NCBI GenBank assembly: GCA_054601695.1
Contig: BAAHQB010000224.1
Coordinates: 186,001 to 250,000, forward strand
Length of the DNA: 64,000 nucleotides
Source of the DNA: Amorphochlora amoebiformis
Taxonomy: Eukaryota; Cercozoa; Chlorarachniophyceae
Direction of reading: 5' to 3'
Below are positions 23,602 to 34,926 of the stretch, in pieces; position 1 is the stretch's first letter; the number at the start of each line of letters is the position of its first letter. The translations under genes were made by a program, and so were the position numbers. The notes below the pieces were generated by a model, which worked only from the letters and a program-made list of their open reading frames with translations, was not told the DNA's origin and ran no database searches.

Positions 23602-26600
23602 GCGACACGTACTGCCCTACTCAAGTGGACTGCCAAGCTGAAGCTTACCAAGGAGGACGACTGGACCAAGTACGCCAAGAGCGTCTCTATGATGGTGAAG
23701 GCACTTCAGCTCGAGGACTGCATGAAGCTTGGGGCACGATCCATCATGGATTGGAAGAATCCTGACGCTCTACGTCCACAGCATGTGGTTGAGATGAAGG
23801 AGGGGAAATGGGCAACGAATCTCGATGGGAAAGAGGACGCGCATATAAAGTTGAGGATGCTACTGCATGCTACATTGGTGCTCACGGTGGGACGTAAGTA
23901 TGAACATCTTACAACCGGGAGGGAGGATCCAGTGTACCTCTGGGCTCGTCTGCGCGCTGGCATCGAGGGTCCACGACTGTTTAGGAGGATGAAGCTACAG
24001 AAGAAGTTGAATCGTCAGACGCTTGACGATTACAGCGGCGATTTCGGGAAGCTGGCTTCGGAGATCGAGGAGACGGCGGATGCACTCACCGGGCTGGGCA
24101 AGACCATGGACGACGAGGACAGGATCGTGGCGCTCATGATGGCTCTCCCGGAGGACGAGTACGGCTCTACACTCGAGAATATTGCACTGCACCCTACTAC
24201 CTACCAAGCGGCGGTAACGGCGATCACTAGTGTTGCGGCAAGGAAGGCGGCTAACAACTATGAGACCAAGGTAAAGGATATCGTGGCGGCCGGCCATGAG
24301 CATCAAGGGACCAAGAATCTCAAGGACATGTCTGCGAAGGATCTTGCGAAGATGAAGACTAGGATCGACAAGTTGATGACCGCGAAGTCTGAGAGGCCGA
24401 AGGGAGCATCGAGGAAGTTCAGGGGCAAATGTTTCAAGTGCAACAAGAAGGGGCACATGAAGAAGGATTGTCCATTGCTCAACGAACAAGATGATGATGC
24501 GGCGATACTTGAGGATAGCAGCGAATCGGATTACAACTGGAGCGCGGTAGCAGGCAACTGGGGCGACGGATCGACTGCTGGATATCTGGTGCTCGACAGT
24601 GGATGCACGAGGAGCTGTTTCAAGGACAAGCGGTACTTCAAGACCTTCAGGGTGGTGAAGAATCATGCTTTCAAGCTAGGCAACGGCGAGACCCGAATGG
24701 AATCCAAGGGCTTTGGGGACGTTGAAGTGCCACTAAGGAATGGGAAAGTACTCAAGATGACCAATGTGGCATATTGCCCCGGAGCTGCGGCGAACTACGT
24801 GGCTCAACGGCGGCTACGTGAAGATGGATATCGACTCAGGTTCGTGGGGGAGCAGGACGACATCTCGATTATGAAGGATGGAGATGAGATTTGCAGGACT
24901 TCTGGGACCAAGAAGAGGCTGTTCCTCATCCCTGTGGCAAACGATAATAACCTTGGCGCATGGTTTGACGACAAGGCGAGGTGGAGGTCCTTATGGAAAT
25001 GGCACCTGGCACTAGGACATACGCCAAGTAGGATCATCAAGAAGATGGAGAAGCTGGGAGTCGTGGCTGGATTGTCGATTGCGGATGTCAAGGCGCATGT
25101 TAGGTTCTACGATACCATATTCAACTTCAAGGCTCGACGAGAAGATATATATATATCTCCTGAGAAGCGGAATGATACATATATATATCCTGAAATGACT
25201 TTCTCCGACGACAAGGCTGCCGACGGAGAGGGGGAGAAGAATAATGCACCGGATATGGGGGAGTCTGACGACGACGACGACAACGACGACGAAGAAGAAA
25301 CGGCACCTAGGCGTTCAACACGCACTCGGACGCAACGCACAGTATACGACGGACAGGGAGGCAGCGAGATCCCAAGCGCTAAGGGCAACGTTGAAGTGGC
25401 TGCGGCGATGGAGGACTGTATGTTCGGTATAAGCGACGGCACCGAACCCAAGAACTGGGAGGAGGCGAGGCATCATCCTGCATGGGTGAAGGCAACCGAT
25501 GAAGAGATAGAGGCACTGGAGAAGAACGGGACCTGGAAGATCATCGCACGACGACCTGAGATGAGGGTTGTTGGTGTTAGGACTCTCTACAAGCAGAAAC
25601 TGAACAAGGATGGTGAACCTGGGCGCAAGAAGGCACGCGTGGTGGCGAAGGGATATACACAGTATGGGGTGAGCTTTAATGATCGATACGCCCCGACGCT
25701 GAGGATCGCCAGCTTAAGGGCCATTCTGGCACTTGCACAAGTGAAGGGACGGAAGATATTGAGTGCGGACATCAACAACGCGTACCTACACGGACCAGAG
25801 GACGACGAAGTCTATATGGAGATACCAGAGAGCATGAGGGATAAGTACGATCCAAGCAAATACGTATGTGACCTTCAGAAGAGCATCTACGGGCTGAAGA
25901 CTGCTGGGAGGAACTGGAACAAATGCTTCGACAAATATATGGAGTCGAAAGGATATCGGAGGTGCAGGAGTGACCCGTGCGTCTACATGCATCATCAGAG
26001 GGACGTCATCGTATGTGTATACGTGGACGACGTCGTGTGTACAGCAGCGCGAGAGAAGGATGGGTATACGTTCCTGCAAGGCCTCCGTGCTAGATTTGGG
26101 ATTAAAGAAATGGGTGAGCTGGATTTTGTTCTGGGAATATCGGTGACGAAGATTGGAAAGGACCTGATAATGTCACAAGAAGCCTACGCTAAGAGGATTC
26201 TGATCGAGTACAAGATGCAAAACTGCAAGGGAGTCACCACGCCTATGGCACCATCTGTGAAGCTCACCAAAGACGAAGAAGGACCTGGAGTTGACCAAGA
26301 AAAATATCGCTCCATTATTGGGAAGATTGCGTACTTAGCAACATGTACAAGACCGGACTTAGCATACACGGTATCAAAGCTGTCAAGGTACCTGAACGAT
26401 CCGAAGCGAAGTCACATGCTGGCTGTAGAGTACGCCCTGAGGTACATCAAGCGTACACTGCACTACGGACTTCGGTTCACGAACGCTGGGACTGATATGA
26501 AGATGTATGTCGACGCTGATCATGCTGGATGCCTGGATACTAGAAGGTCGACAAGTGGATGTTTGATCATCTTCGGAGGAAATTTGATACATTGGCGTTC

Positions 26601-27057
26601 GAAGCGACAGACAATTGCTGTGAAGAGCTCAGCCATTGCCGAGTACGTCGCTTTGTCGGAAGGGCTGGACGAATTGCTATGGATGCGGAACTTATTTTTA
26701 GAGTTGGACGTGAAGTTGGGATCGTCGATGGTTTATGAGGACAACACTGCGTGTATACGGATCGCGGAGAATCCTATCTTGTCTCAGAAAACCAAGGCCG
26801 TCGATCTGCACTTCCACTACTGTCGGGATCACCTGCAACGTGGGATATATATGTTGGAATATATACCAACAGATCAACAGTTAGCGGATGGGCTTACCAA
26901 GGCTGTGAGCGGTGCTACACTCTTCAAGCTGGCGGAAGCATATCTGGACACGGAAGCGCATGTGGCTCCAACCAAGAGCGCAGCAGAGGTCGACGCTGGC
27001 AGGAGCGGCGCGTCGAGGGGGAGTGTTAACGTATACCGGACCTACAAGCTTAACTAG
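23590..27057 (+). CDS. Gag-Pol polyprotein, copia type, integrase core deleted
   Basis: 1155 codons. Gag with zinc knuckle C281-x2-C284-x4-H289-x4-C294; aspartic protease DSG at 336-338; integrase HHCC half-site H472-x4-H477 only; acidic linker (Asp/Glu-rich, about 560-580); reverse transcriptase with DINNAYLHG and YVDD at 811-814; RNase H with D975, E1018 and D1051. The CxxC of the zinc site and the whole DD35E core are absent: residue 503 runs directly into what looks like the integrase C-terminal end. The frame is otherwise intact and stops 34 bp inside the 3' LTR. GC-rich codons contrast with the AT-rich surroundings. Confidence 0.93.
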   Translation: MSFEATRTALLKWTAKLKLTKEDDWTKYAKSVSMMVKALQLEDCMKLGARSIMDWKNPDALRPQHVVEMKEGKWATNLDGKEDAHIKLRMLLHATLVLTVGRKYEHLTTGREDPVYLWARLRAGIEGPRLFRRMKLQKKLNRQTLDDYSGDFGKLASEIEETADALTGLGKTMDDEDRIVALMMALPEDEYGSTLENIALHPTTYQAAVTAITSVAARKAANNYETKVKDIVAAGHEHQGTKNLKDMSAKDLAKMKTRIDKLMTAKSERPKGASRKFRGKCFKCNKKGHMKKDCPLLNEQDDDAAILEDSSESDYNWSAVAGNWGDGSTAGYLVLDSGCTRSCFKDKRYFKTFRVVKNHAFKLGNGETRMESKGFGDVEVPLRNGKVLKMTNVAYCPGAAANYVAQRRLREDGYRLRFVGEQDDISIMKDGDEICRTSGTKKRLFLIPVANDNNLGAWFDDKARWRSLWKWHLALGHTPSRIIKKMEKLGVVAGLSIADVKAHVRFYDTIFNFKARREDIYISPEKRNDTYIYPEMTFSDDKAADGEGEKNNAPDMGESDDDDDNDDEEETAPRRSTRTRTQRTVYDGQGGSEIPSAKGNVEVAAAMEDCMFGISDGTEPKNWEEARHHPAWVKATDEEIEALEKNGTWKIIARRPEMRVVGVRTLYKQKLNKDGEPGRKKARVVAKGYTQYGVSFNDRYAPTLRIASLRAILALAQVKGRKILSADINNAYLHGPEDDEVYMEIPESMRDKYDPSKYVCDLQKSIYGLKTAGRNWNKCFDKYMESKGYRRCRSDPCVYMHHQRDVIVCVYVDDVVCTAAREKDGYTFLQGLRARFGIKEMGELDFVLGISVTKIGKDLIMSQEAYAKRILIEYKMQNCKGVTTPMAPSVKLTKDEEGPGVDQEKYRSIIGKIAYLATCTRPDLAYTVSKLSRYLNDPKRSHMLAVEYALRYIKRTLHYGLRFTNAGTDMKMYVDADHAGCLDTRRSTSGCLIIFGGNLIHWRSKRQTIAVKSSAIAEYVALSEGLDELLWMRNLFLELDVKLGSSMVYEDNTACIRIAENPILSQKTKAVDLHFHYCRDHLQRGIYMLEYIPTDQQLADGLTKAVSGATLFKLAEAYLDTEAHVAPTKSAAEVDAGRSGASRGSVNVYRTYKLN
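27015..27023 (+). promoter_or_regulatory. Polypurine tract
   Basis: GAGGGGGAG immediately before the 3' LTR, the expected primer for plus-strand DNA synthesis; it lies within the coding frame. Confidence 0.8.
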
Positions 27058-27261
27058 ACGTCAGATCGCTAGACTACCGTCATATTCGTAATCTACGCAT
27101 GCGAATTAGCAATAGTCATCCGAGGGGAAGATCTTCCAAGGGAAGACCTTAGGTAGGGAAGGCCTTCTACGCGAGAATTTTCTTGTGAATTTAGTCATTA
27201 TCATTTGCCATAATCCAAACGGACAACAGTCAATCGGACAACTACCACTGCTACGCTGACA
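27024..27261 (+). repeat. 3' LTR
   Basis: 238 bp, identical to the 5' LTR. Contains the Gag-Pol stop codon (27055-27057). Confidence 0.93.
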
Positions 27262-27272
27262 ATATATATACA

Positions 27273-27303
<31 letters not shown>

Positions 27304-27376
27304 CATCTATATATATATACACATATATATATATATATATATATAGATATATACATACATCTGTATATGCACACAC

Positions 27377-27441
<65 letters not shown>

Positions 27442-27451
27442 CAAATAGCAC

Positions 27452-27486
27452 CTGAACTAGAAGATGTCCACAATATGAGGAATACT
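27452..27486 (-). CDS. Gene 2 exon, copy beyond the copia element
   Basis: Acceptor cttcctccag, donor GTGCTATTT, phase 1->0, [11 protein letters not shown]. Two shortened copies lie on the other side of the retrotransposon (23.1-23.3 kb), so the element inserted between duplicated exon copies. Confidence 0.45.
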
Positions 27487-27499
27487 CTGGAGGAAGCGA

Positions 27500-27705
27500 A
27501 CATGCAACGATGAAGTTATCACGGTGAATCTGCGAATGTATATGTATATATATATATGTGTGTGTATGTATGTATATGTATATTTACATGTATATTTGCA
27601 TGAAAATATAGATGTATCTACGCATATATATATGTATATATATTTATATATATATATATATATTATATTTTCAGATTCATCGTGATAACCTTATTGTTGC
27701 ATGTC
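27500..27705. repeat. 32-bp inverted repeat
   Basis: catgcaacgatgaagttatc (27500) and gataaccttattgttgcatg (27685) are inverse copies across about 140 bp; three or four mismatches in 32. Confidence 0.8.
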
Positions 27706-27779
27706 ATATATGTATTCACACACACATATTAATATATTTATATATATATATATATATGTTTATATATATATATATATAT

Positions 27780-28017
27780 TGTTAACGTATACCGGACCTA
27801 CAAGCTTAACTAGACGTCAGATCGCTAGACTACCGTCATATTCGTAATCTACGCATGCGAATTAGCAATAGTCATCCGAGGGGAAGATCTTCCAAGGGAA
27901 GACCTTAGGTAGGGAAGGCCTTCTACGCGAGAATTTTCTTGTGAATTTAGTCATTATCATTTGCCATAATCCAAACGGACAACAGTCAATCGGACAACTA
28001 CCACTGCTACGCTGACA
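27780..28017 (+). mobile_element. Solo LTR of the same copia family
   Basis: 238 bp identical to the element's LTRs, same orientation, about 520 bp downstream, also flanked by TAT and ATA. A second insertion reduced by LTR recombination, or a recombination product of the same locus. Confidence 0.92.
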
Positions 28018-28224
28018 ATATATATATATATAGATGCATATATATATATATATATATATACATTCATATATATATTATATATATATATATATATATATTT
28101 ATATGTATATAAATATATGCATATATATATATATACATACATATATACATGCATGTATATATAATGTACATATGCACATATATCAATATATATATACATA
28201 TATATACATATATATATTTATATA

Positions 28225-28262
<38 letters not shown>

Positions 28263-28407
28263 TACATATATATAAACTTTCAATATAATATGAACGAAAT
28301 TGCACATAATACACTCTGACAAATATTATATATCAGTAGACGGTATATATATATATATATATATATGTTTATATGTATGTATATTTACTTATTATAATAT
28401 GCCAAAC

Positions 28408-28443
28408 CTCTAGAACACCTCTAGCGTGATTCTTATCTGCCTC
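28408..28443 (-). CDS. Gene 2 exon: TPR-like
   Basis: Acceptor tatactcag, donor GTTTGGCAT, phase 0->0, EADKNHARGVLE. Confidence 0.5.
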
Positions 28444-28491
28444 CTGAGTATATACATTTATACATATATATATATATATATATATGTGTAT

Positions 28492-28524
<33 letters not shown>

Positions 28525-28554
28525 CTTGTATTATATAATACATACAGTACAATA

Positions 28555-28680
28555 TTTGAACAAATTCAGTTAGAACACCAATAAAACGACAAAGCCTTTA
28601 TTTTCACAGTACTTAAATAAATTCATTTTAGACTACGAATAGGACAGTACAAAGCACCTTATTTCACAAGTGGACAAGAC
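28555..28680. repeat. Diverged two-copy repeat of about 65 bp
   Basis: agtac(aat/tta).aaat.aattca, ttta(g/t) and caaagc(c/a)..tatttcac occur twice in tandem. Confidence 0.6.
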
Positions 28681-28723
28681 AATACGCATATCACATTAAT
28701 TTAGATATTAGTATACATATACA

Positions 28724-28780
<57 letters not shown>

Positions 28781-28807
28781 TATATACGTATATATTGCAT
28801 ATATAAC

Positions 28808-28875
28808 CTGCACGTCAAACGTAGCCCCATATCCTCCTTCCGGTCCCCCTCCCCTAAACCCATTTCCATACCATC
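28808..28875 (-). CDS. Gene 2 exon, frame uncertain
   Basis: Acceptor cctaaccctag formed by a CCCTAA array in the transcript, donor GTTATATAT. Phase 0->2 gives DGMEMGLGEGDRKEDMGLRL; phase 1->0 gives a Gly-rich reading. Neither joins exon 29828 directly. Confidence 0.45.
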
Positions 28876-28877
28876 CT

Positions 28878-29090
28878 AGGGTTAGGGTTAGGGTTAGGGT
28901 TAGGGTTAGGGTTAGGGTTAGGGATAGGGTTAGAGTTAGGGTTAGGGTTAGTGTTAGGGTTAGAGTAGGGTTAGGGTGAGTGTTAGGGTTACGAATAGAA
29001 TCAGTGATATGTTTAGGTTTAGGTTTAGGGTTAGGGTTAGGGTTAGGGTTAGGTTTAGGGTTAGGGTTAGGGTTATTGTTAGGGTTTGGG
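28878..29090 (+). repeat. TTAGGG-type array
   Basis: Mostly perfect units; the first supplies the CCCTAG acceptor of exon 28808-28875 on the minus strand. Confidence 0.88.
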
Positions 29091-29163
29091 ATGCCTTGTA
29101 TTCCTCTAGGTTCAGATGGGGAGGGGAGTTTGGTCTCAGACCTGTTTATGTGCATATGTGTGA

Positions 29164-29218
<55 letters not shown>

Positions 29219-29293
29219 TAGATATGTATATGTATCAATGTATACATGTATTTCTATATATATGTATATAATTTATATCAAATGTATATGTAC

Positions 29294-29325
<32 letters not shown>

Positions 29326-29673
29326 ATATATATATGATATATGCAATATCTATTCTTACATATATGTTTATATATGTGCAGGTCATTGAGTACGTTCCTG
29401 TATATATCTGAATATTATGTTGCTTTTCGATACTATACCTCTTAACACTTTCGCTTATATATGTGTATATTTCTATATGTACGCATATGTATATATACAT
29501 CTATATATATATATATATATATATATAGTATGCATTCACATGAACATATAAATACCCGTATTTATACATACAAATATTTATATCTTCATGTATATAAATT
29601 TATCTAAAAGTATATAATATACAGATAGATATATTTATATGTACATTTATACACACACACACACACACACAAA

Positions 29674-29735
<62 letters not shown>

Positions 29736-29827
29736 CAGAGGAGAGACAGAAAAAAACAGAATTCACATGTTAGAGGTGAAAAACGGGACAAAAACACTAA
29801 ACAGAAAAGCATTTGTGTAGTATATAC

Positions 29828-29903
29828 TTAGATTCGTAGAATATAGCTAGATGTTTCGCTTCTTCCGCTCGGAGTATGTTAATCAAAGACACACCAACTT
29901 GTG
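29828..29903 (-). CDS. Gene 2 exon: TPR-like helix pair
   Basis: Acceptor ggcatttag, donor GTATATACT, phase 1->2, QVGVSLINILRAEEAKHLAI then FYES. Helical pattern with AEEAKHL as in TPR units. Confidence 0.65.
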
Positions 29904-29994
29904 CTAAATGCCGAATAATGTTGTCCTATTAATATAACGAGTATATATATATATATATATATATCAACACGTATGTATATATGGAAATTACATG

Positions 29995-30032
<38 letters not shown>

Positions 30033-30080
30033 TAATATATATTTATATGTATTTACATGTAAATATGCATACATATATCA

Positions 30081-30111
<31 letters not shown>

Positions 30112-30354
30112 TATATATATATATATATCATATAAAAATATGTACATATATATATTATATATATATATATATGTATATGTATAGTATATCCAGGGAAGTT
30201 CTATAGTCTTTCAATATAATAGGTATGTATGTATCAACTCTAGACTCTTTCCAGTATATACATATATATATATATATATATATGTGGTTATATATGTATA
30301 TAAACATTAGATGTATACATATACATGATATATAGATATATAGATATATGATAT

Positions 30355-30397
<43 letters not shown>

Positions 30398-30522
30398 ATA
30401 TACATATATACATATATATATACATCCACATATATATATAAATATATAGATTGTATATATATATATGTATATATGTATATATACATATATATATACACAT
30501 ATATATGTCTACATATATGCAC

Positions 30523-30573
30523 CCAAAGCATTTCTGGAGTTGTTTTCGTTGCGTATCGATCGATGACTTGACT
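30523..30573 (-). CDS. Gene 2 exon: TPR-like
   Basis: Acceptor tttatacag, donor GTGCATATA, phase 1->1, [16 protein letters not shown], joining ALA-QVGVSLIN. The intron just upstream is built of six tandem copies of one unit. Confidence 0.6.
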
Positions 30574-30584
30574 CTGTATAAAAC

Positions 30585-30781
30585 TGGCCAATTGAGCCTA
30601 TATATATGTCAAAATCTAATTAAATATGTACGTTTATATATGTAAACATTTATTTGTAAAACACTTATATATATATATATATATGTATATATATAGCCAA
30701 CTGAGCCTGTATATATGTAAAAATGTAATTAAATATGTACGTTTATATATGTAAACATATAATTATAAAACACTTATGTAC

Positions 30782-30814
<33 letters not shown>

Positions 30815-30928
30815 TGTATATGTATGTATATATGTGTGTGTAGCCAATTGAGCCTGTATATATGTCAAAATTTAATTAAATATGTACGTTTATATATGTA
30901 AACATATAATTATAAAACACTTATATAC

Positions 30929-30984
<56 letters not shown>

Positions 30985-31345
30985 CCAATTGAGCCTGTAA
31001 ATATTTCAAAATCTAATTAAATACGTACGTTTATATATGTAAACATATATTTATAAAACACTTGTATACATACACATACACACACATACACACACACATA
31101 TATGTGTGTATATGTGTATATGTGTATATATATTTATATAGCCAATTGAGCCTGTATAAATGTAAAAATGTAATTAAATATGTACGTTTATATATGTAAA
31201 CATATAATTATAAAACACTTATATACATATATACATATACATACACACACACATATTTACATAGCCAATTGAGCCTATATACATGTCAAAATCTAATTAA
31301 ATATGTACGTTTATATATGTAAACATATATTTATAAAACACCTAT
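30585..31345. repeat. Six-copy intronic tandem repeat
   Basis: Units starting at about 30588, 30695, 30842, 30984, 31140 and 31264 share ccaattgagcctgtatatat, aattaaatatgtacgttta and ataaaacacttat, with variable (TA)n spacers (period 105-156 bp). They abut the acceptor of exon 30523-30573. Confidence 0.88.
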
Positions 31346-31550
31346 ATACATCTATATGTATGTGTATATGTATGTGTATGTAAGTGTGCATGTATGTATA
31401 TATGTATATATAGATGGCATTATGCCATCTATGTACACATATACATATTTACATAGGCAAAAAACAGAAATGGGGAAAAAAATGGTCATTTACACCTAAA
31501 ATAATAATAGAAAAAAAAGGAAAAACGAAAATAAATTAAGGGAAAACTAC

Positions 31551-31616
31551 CTTGATTTGTAACTTTTTTGGAAGCTTCTCATCACCTCCTCTATAGTTCT
31601 CAAACGGACTTGATAC
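31551..31616 (-). CDS. Gene 2 exon: TPR-like helix
   Basis: Acceptor ctatgtcag, donor GTAGTTTTC. Phase 2->2 gives YQVRLRTIEEVMRSFQKSYK, which looks helical; phase 0->0 (VSSPFENYRGGDEK..) fits the preceding exon better. The frame is unresolved. Confidence 0.52.
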
Positions 31617-31660
31617 CTGACATAGAACATCAATAGATATATTCATATATAGGTGATATA

Positions 31661-31694
<34 letters not shown>

Positions 31695-31815
31695 ATATAT
31701 TTACATATGGATATATATGTATACATACAAATGTATATATATATATATGCATATTATACGATACAAATTTATATACATACATGTGTATATACATTTATTT
31801 ATTTGTGTATTCGTA

Positions 31816-31854
<39 letters not shown>

Positions 31855-31867
31855 TTGTGTATTCGTA

Positions 31868-31913
<46 letters not shown>

Positions 31914-32007
31914 AATACCTATATATGTATATGTTTATAAATGTGTATTACATGTGTATTATATATTATATCTATTAGATATTCATTAATATATATATAT
32001 ATATCTG

Positions 32008-32067
<60 letters not shown>

Positions 32068-32110
32068 TAAATATTATATACATACACACACACAAACAAC
32101 ACACGCACAA

Positions 32111-32187
<77 letters not shown>

Positions 32188-32242
32188 TATACATAAATAT
32201 TACACACATACACAAACACACAAACAACACACGCACATATAT

Positions 32243-32281
<39 letters not shown>

Positions 32282-32296
32282 TATATGTATATATAC

Positions 32297-32346
32297 CTGC
32301 ACCAAGCGGGCATAAGGATCGTCCAAATACCTCTCGGAATTCACAC
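32297..32346 (-). CDS. Gene 2 exon
   Basis: Acceptor aattatatag, donor GTATATATA, phase 1->0, [23 protein letters not shown]-derived minisatellite starts about 35 bp beyond its acceptor. Confidence 0.68.
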
Positions 32347-32381
32347 CTATATAATTATACTAATATACGACTCTATATAAC

Positions 32382-32965
32382 TATAGGTAAGGCTAGGATT
32401 AGGGCTAGGGTGGGATTAGGGGTCAGGCTTAGCGTTAGAGGTTACGATTAAGAGTATACTAAGGTATTATTAAAGGTTACGGTTAAGGGTACACTACAAA
32501 GGTATTATTAAAGGTTACGGTCAAGGGTATACTACAAAGGTATTGTTAGAGGTTAAGGTTAAGGGTATACTAAGAAGTATTGTTAGAGGTTTTCGTTAAG
32601 GGTATAGTACAAAGGTATTGTTAGAGGTTAAGGTTAAGGGTATACTACAAAGGTATTGTTAGAGGTTACGGTTGAGAGTATACTACAAAGGTATTGTTAG
32701 AGTTTACGGTTAAGGGTATACTACAAAGGTATTGTTAGAGGTTACGGTTAAGGGTATACTACAAGGGTAATGTTAGAGGTTACGGTTAAGAGTATACTAC
32801 AAAGGTATTGTTAGAGTTTACGGTTAAGGGTATACTATGAAGGTATTGTTAGAGGTTACGGTTAAGAGTATACAACAAAGGTATTGTTAGAGGTTACGGT
32901 TAAGGGTATACTACAAAGATATTGTTAGAGGTTACGGTTAAGGGTATAATACAAAGGTATTGTTT
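32382..32965 (+). repeat. 37-bp minisatellite derived from TTAGGG-like sequence
   Basis: About 14 copies of a unit like aaggtattgttagaggttac plus ggttaagggtatactac, preceded by degenerate TTAGGG. Located between exons 34040-34125 and 32297-32346. Confidence 0.88.
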
Positions 32966-33110
32966 TCTCCTGTACACGTGTACAGCTACACTGTATAATA
33001 TACGATTGTGTTAGGAGCGTAATATTGTTTTGGTAGACATGTACAATAATACTATTGCATTGAATTACTGCTCTAAGATATTGATTTAATTTGTATATTT
33101 TCACACACAC

Positions 33111-33153
<43 letters not shown>

Positions 33154-33189
33154 TATAATGATATCCTCGGACTCAGACATGCTGAATAA

Positions 33190-33430
33190 TCTTATCCTAA
33201 CCCCAACCCTAACCCTAACCTTAACCCTAACCCTAACCCTAACCCTAGACCATGTTCTAATCCTCAGCATAATACTTCAATGAGGAAGGTTATTAGGATA
33301 GACTACCACCCTTAACCCTAACGCAACTCTCACGTTAAACCTAATCCTAACCCTAATCCTAACCCTAACACTAACCCTTACTCCAACCCTAACCCTAACC
33401 CTAACCCTAACCCTAACCCTAACCCTCATC
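33190..33430 (-). repeat. CCCTAA arrays with duplicated flank
   Basis: Two CCCTAA blocks (33199-33248 and 33303-33426), each followed by a related flank (accatgttctaatcctcagc / actaccttctagtcctgagc), so array plus flank was duplicated directly. Confidence 0.8.
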
Positions 33431-33565
33431 ATAGACTACCTTCTAGTCCTGAGCACAGCACTCTCCAATGAGGACGGTTGTTCGGATATGCTGCTAGCCT
33501 TACGGCTTTCGATTCAGCTGCATTGCATAATTCAGTTGAGTTTGAGTTAATGGCAGGGTTTAAGC

Positions 33566-33872
33566 ATTGTTAGGGTTAGGGTTAGGGTTAGGGTTAGGGT
33601 TAGGGTTAGGGTTAGAGTTAGGGATAGGGTTAAGGTTAGAGTTAAGAGTTAGAATTAGGTATTAGGGTTAGGGTTAGGGTTAGGGTTAGGGTTCGGGTTA
33701 GGGATACGGTTAAGGTTAGAGTTAAGAGTTAGAATTAGGGTAACGGTTAGAATTATGGTGTGGAATAGGGTTTGATTTTGAGGGTGAGGTAAGTGTTATG
33801 GATAAGGTTAAGGTTGGGGTAAATATTAGCGTTAGGGTTAGGGTTAGGGTTAGGGTTAGGGTTAGGGTTGAG
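33566..33872 (+). repeat. TTAGGG arrays
   Basis: Three blocks (33568-33620, 33661-33700, 33832-33870) separated by repeats of ggttaaggttagagttaaga. Confidence 0.85.
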
Positions 33873-34039
33873 AAGGGTATCGAGGGTATATTTTTAGTGG
33901 TGTATACATGTATATATGTATGTATGTGTATACAATATATAGACATTTATGTACATTTGTACATATATATATATATATTATATGTATATATGTATATATA
34001 TATATATATATGTGTATATATATATATTCATATCTTCAC

Positions 34040-34125
34040 CAGCAGAGTAACGACTTGCAGGTGTCTGAGGAAAACCCAAAGGCGGAAAATCCGGCCATAA
34101 CACATCCAAATCCAAGCTTAGTAAC
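34040..34125 (-). CDS. Gene 2 exon
   Basis: Acceptor tttacaacag, donor GTGAAGATA, phase 2->1. LLSLDLGVLWPDFPPL then GFPQTPASRYSA. A second open frame exists but does not join either neighbour. Confidence 0.68.
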
Positions 34126-34568
34126 CTGTTGTAAAACCCACATTCGTTCAAATTCAATCTCCATGGTCACCGTTTGAGATTGGGTTATCTTCCGGTTAGA
34201 GGTTATATTTGGGTGTCTAGCTATCACCCTAACCCTAACCCTACCGCCAGAAACTCTGTAACAAACGTAAAATCCTATATTTAAAACCCTAAAATCAGCC
34301 TCACACCTACCCCTAGCCCCCTTAACCCTAACCATCCTAACCTTAGGTTCAACCATATTCCTAACCTTAACCTAATCCTAATTTCTCGAAGTCTTAGCCT
34401 GAACATTAACCGGAATCCTAACCCTCGTATCTCGAGGATATCTGCTATCGGAACCCTAGCTAACCCCCCCCTTTGAGGGTATAAGACTAACGGCTCTTGT
34501 GTCCTCTTTGTTCGCGAAAAACATGCTCGAGAAAAATAATTTACTTCTGATATATGATTACTGTTCAC

Positions 34569-34724
34569 CACCCTCGCTGATCCAGCGTTGTGAGGGTTGA
34601 AAAATTCGCGTTTTGTGTGAATTTTCGGAGATCCAGTGGGTTTGGAAGCATGTGTTGATTTGTTGTACGTGGGTGTTCAAGATTTTCTAGTGTCTCAGAT
34701 AAAAGCGAGATGAATGCGGTAACC
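34569..34724 (-). CDS. Gene 2 exon: winged-helix-like segment
   Basis: Acceptor tagggtttag inside a TTAGGG-type run on the transcript, donor GTGAACAGT, phase 2->2. 51 codons, VTAFISLLSETLENLEHP to FSTLTTLDQRG. Confidence 0.66.
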
Positions 34725-34799
34725 CTAAACCTAACCCTAGCTCTTCCCACAATCCTAACCCTAACGTAACCCTAACCCTAACCCTAACCCTAAGTGTAC

Positions 34800-34882
34800 C
34801 CTCCGCGATGGAAGTAAGATAGCAGAGCTAGGAAGTTTAGGTGCCAGGGGTTGTTTTCTATTAGAACTCGGACGACTAGTTC
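34800..34882 (-). CDS. Gene 2 exon: winged-helix-like segment
   Basis: Acceptor atataccag, donor GTACACTTA, phase 0->2. ELVVRVLIENNPWHLNFL then ALLSYFHRG. The LLSYFHRG pattern matches the LLSxFPxG start of the helical/winged-helix region after NB-ARC. Confidence 0.72.
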
Positions 34883-34894
34883 CTGGTATATATG

Positions 34895-34926
<32 letters not shown>

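Larger units (their letters stand above)
23348..27261 (+). mobile_element. Ty1/copia-type LTR retrotransposon
   Basis: 3914-bp element with identical 238-bp LTRs, a primer-binding region, one Gag-Pol frame and a purine tract. It sits in (TA)n inside an intron of gene 2, antisense to it. Flanks are TAT|TGTT..GACA|ATA; a 4- or 6-bp target duplication (AT)n is possible but cannot be proven within (TA)n. LTR identity implies recent insertion. Domain order PR-IN-RT-RH defines copia/Pseudoviridae. Confidence 0.93.

Noticed and set aside
23995-24666. Antisense open frames within the copia polyprotein
   Set aside because: Shadows of the GC-rich Gag-Pol frame, which has clear family motifs on plus.
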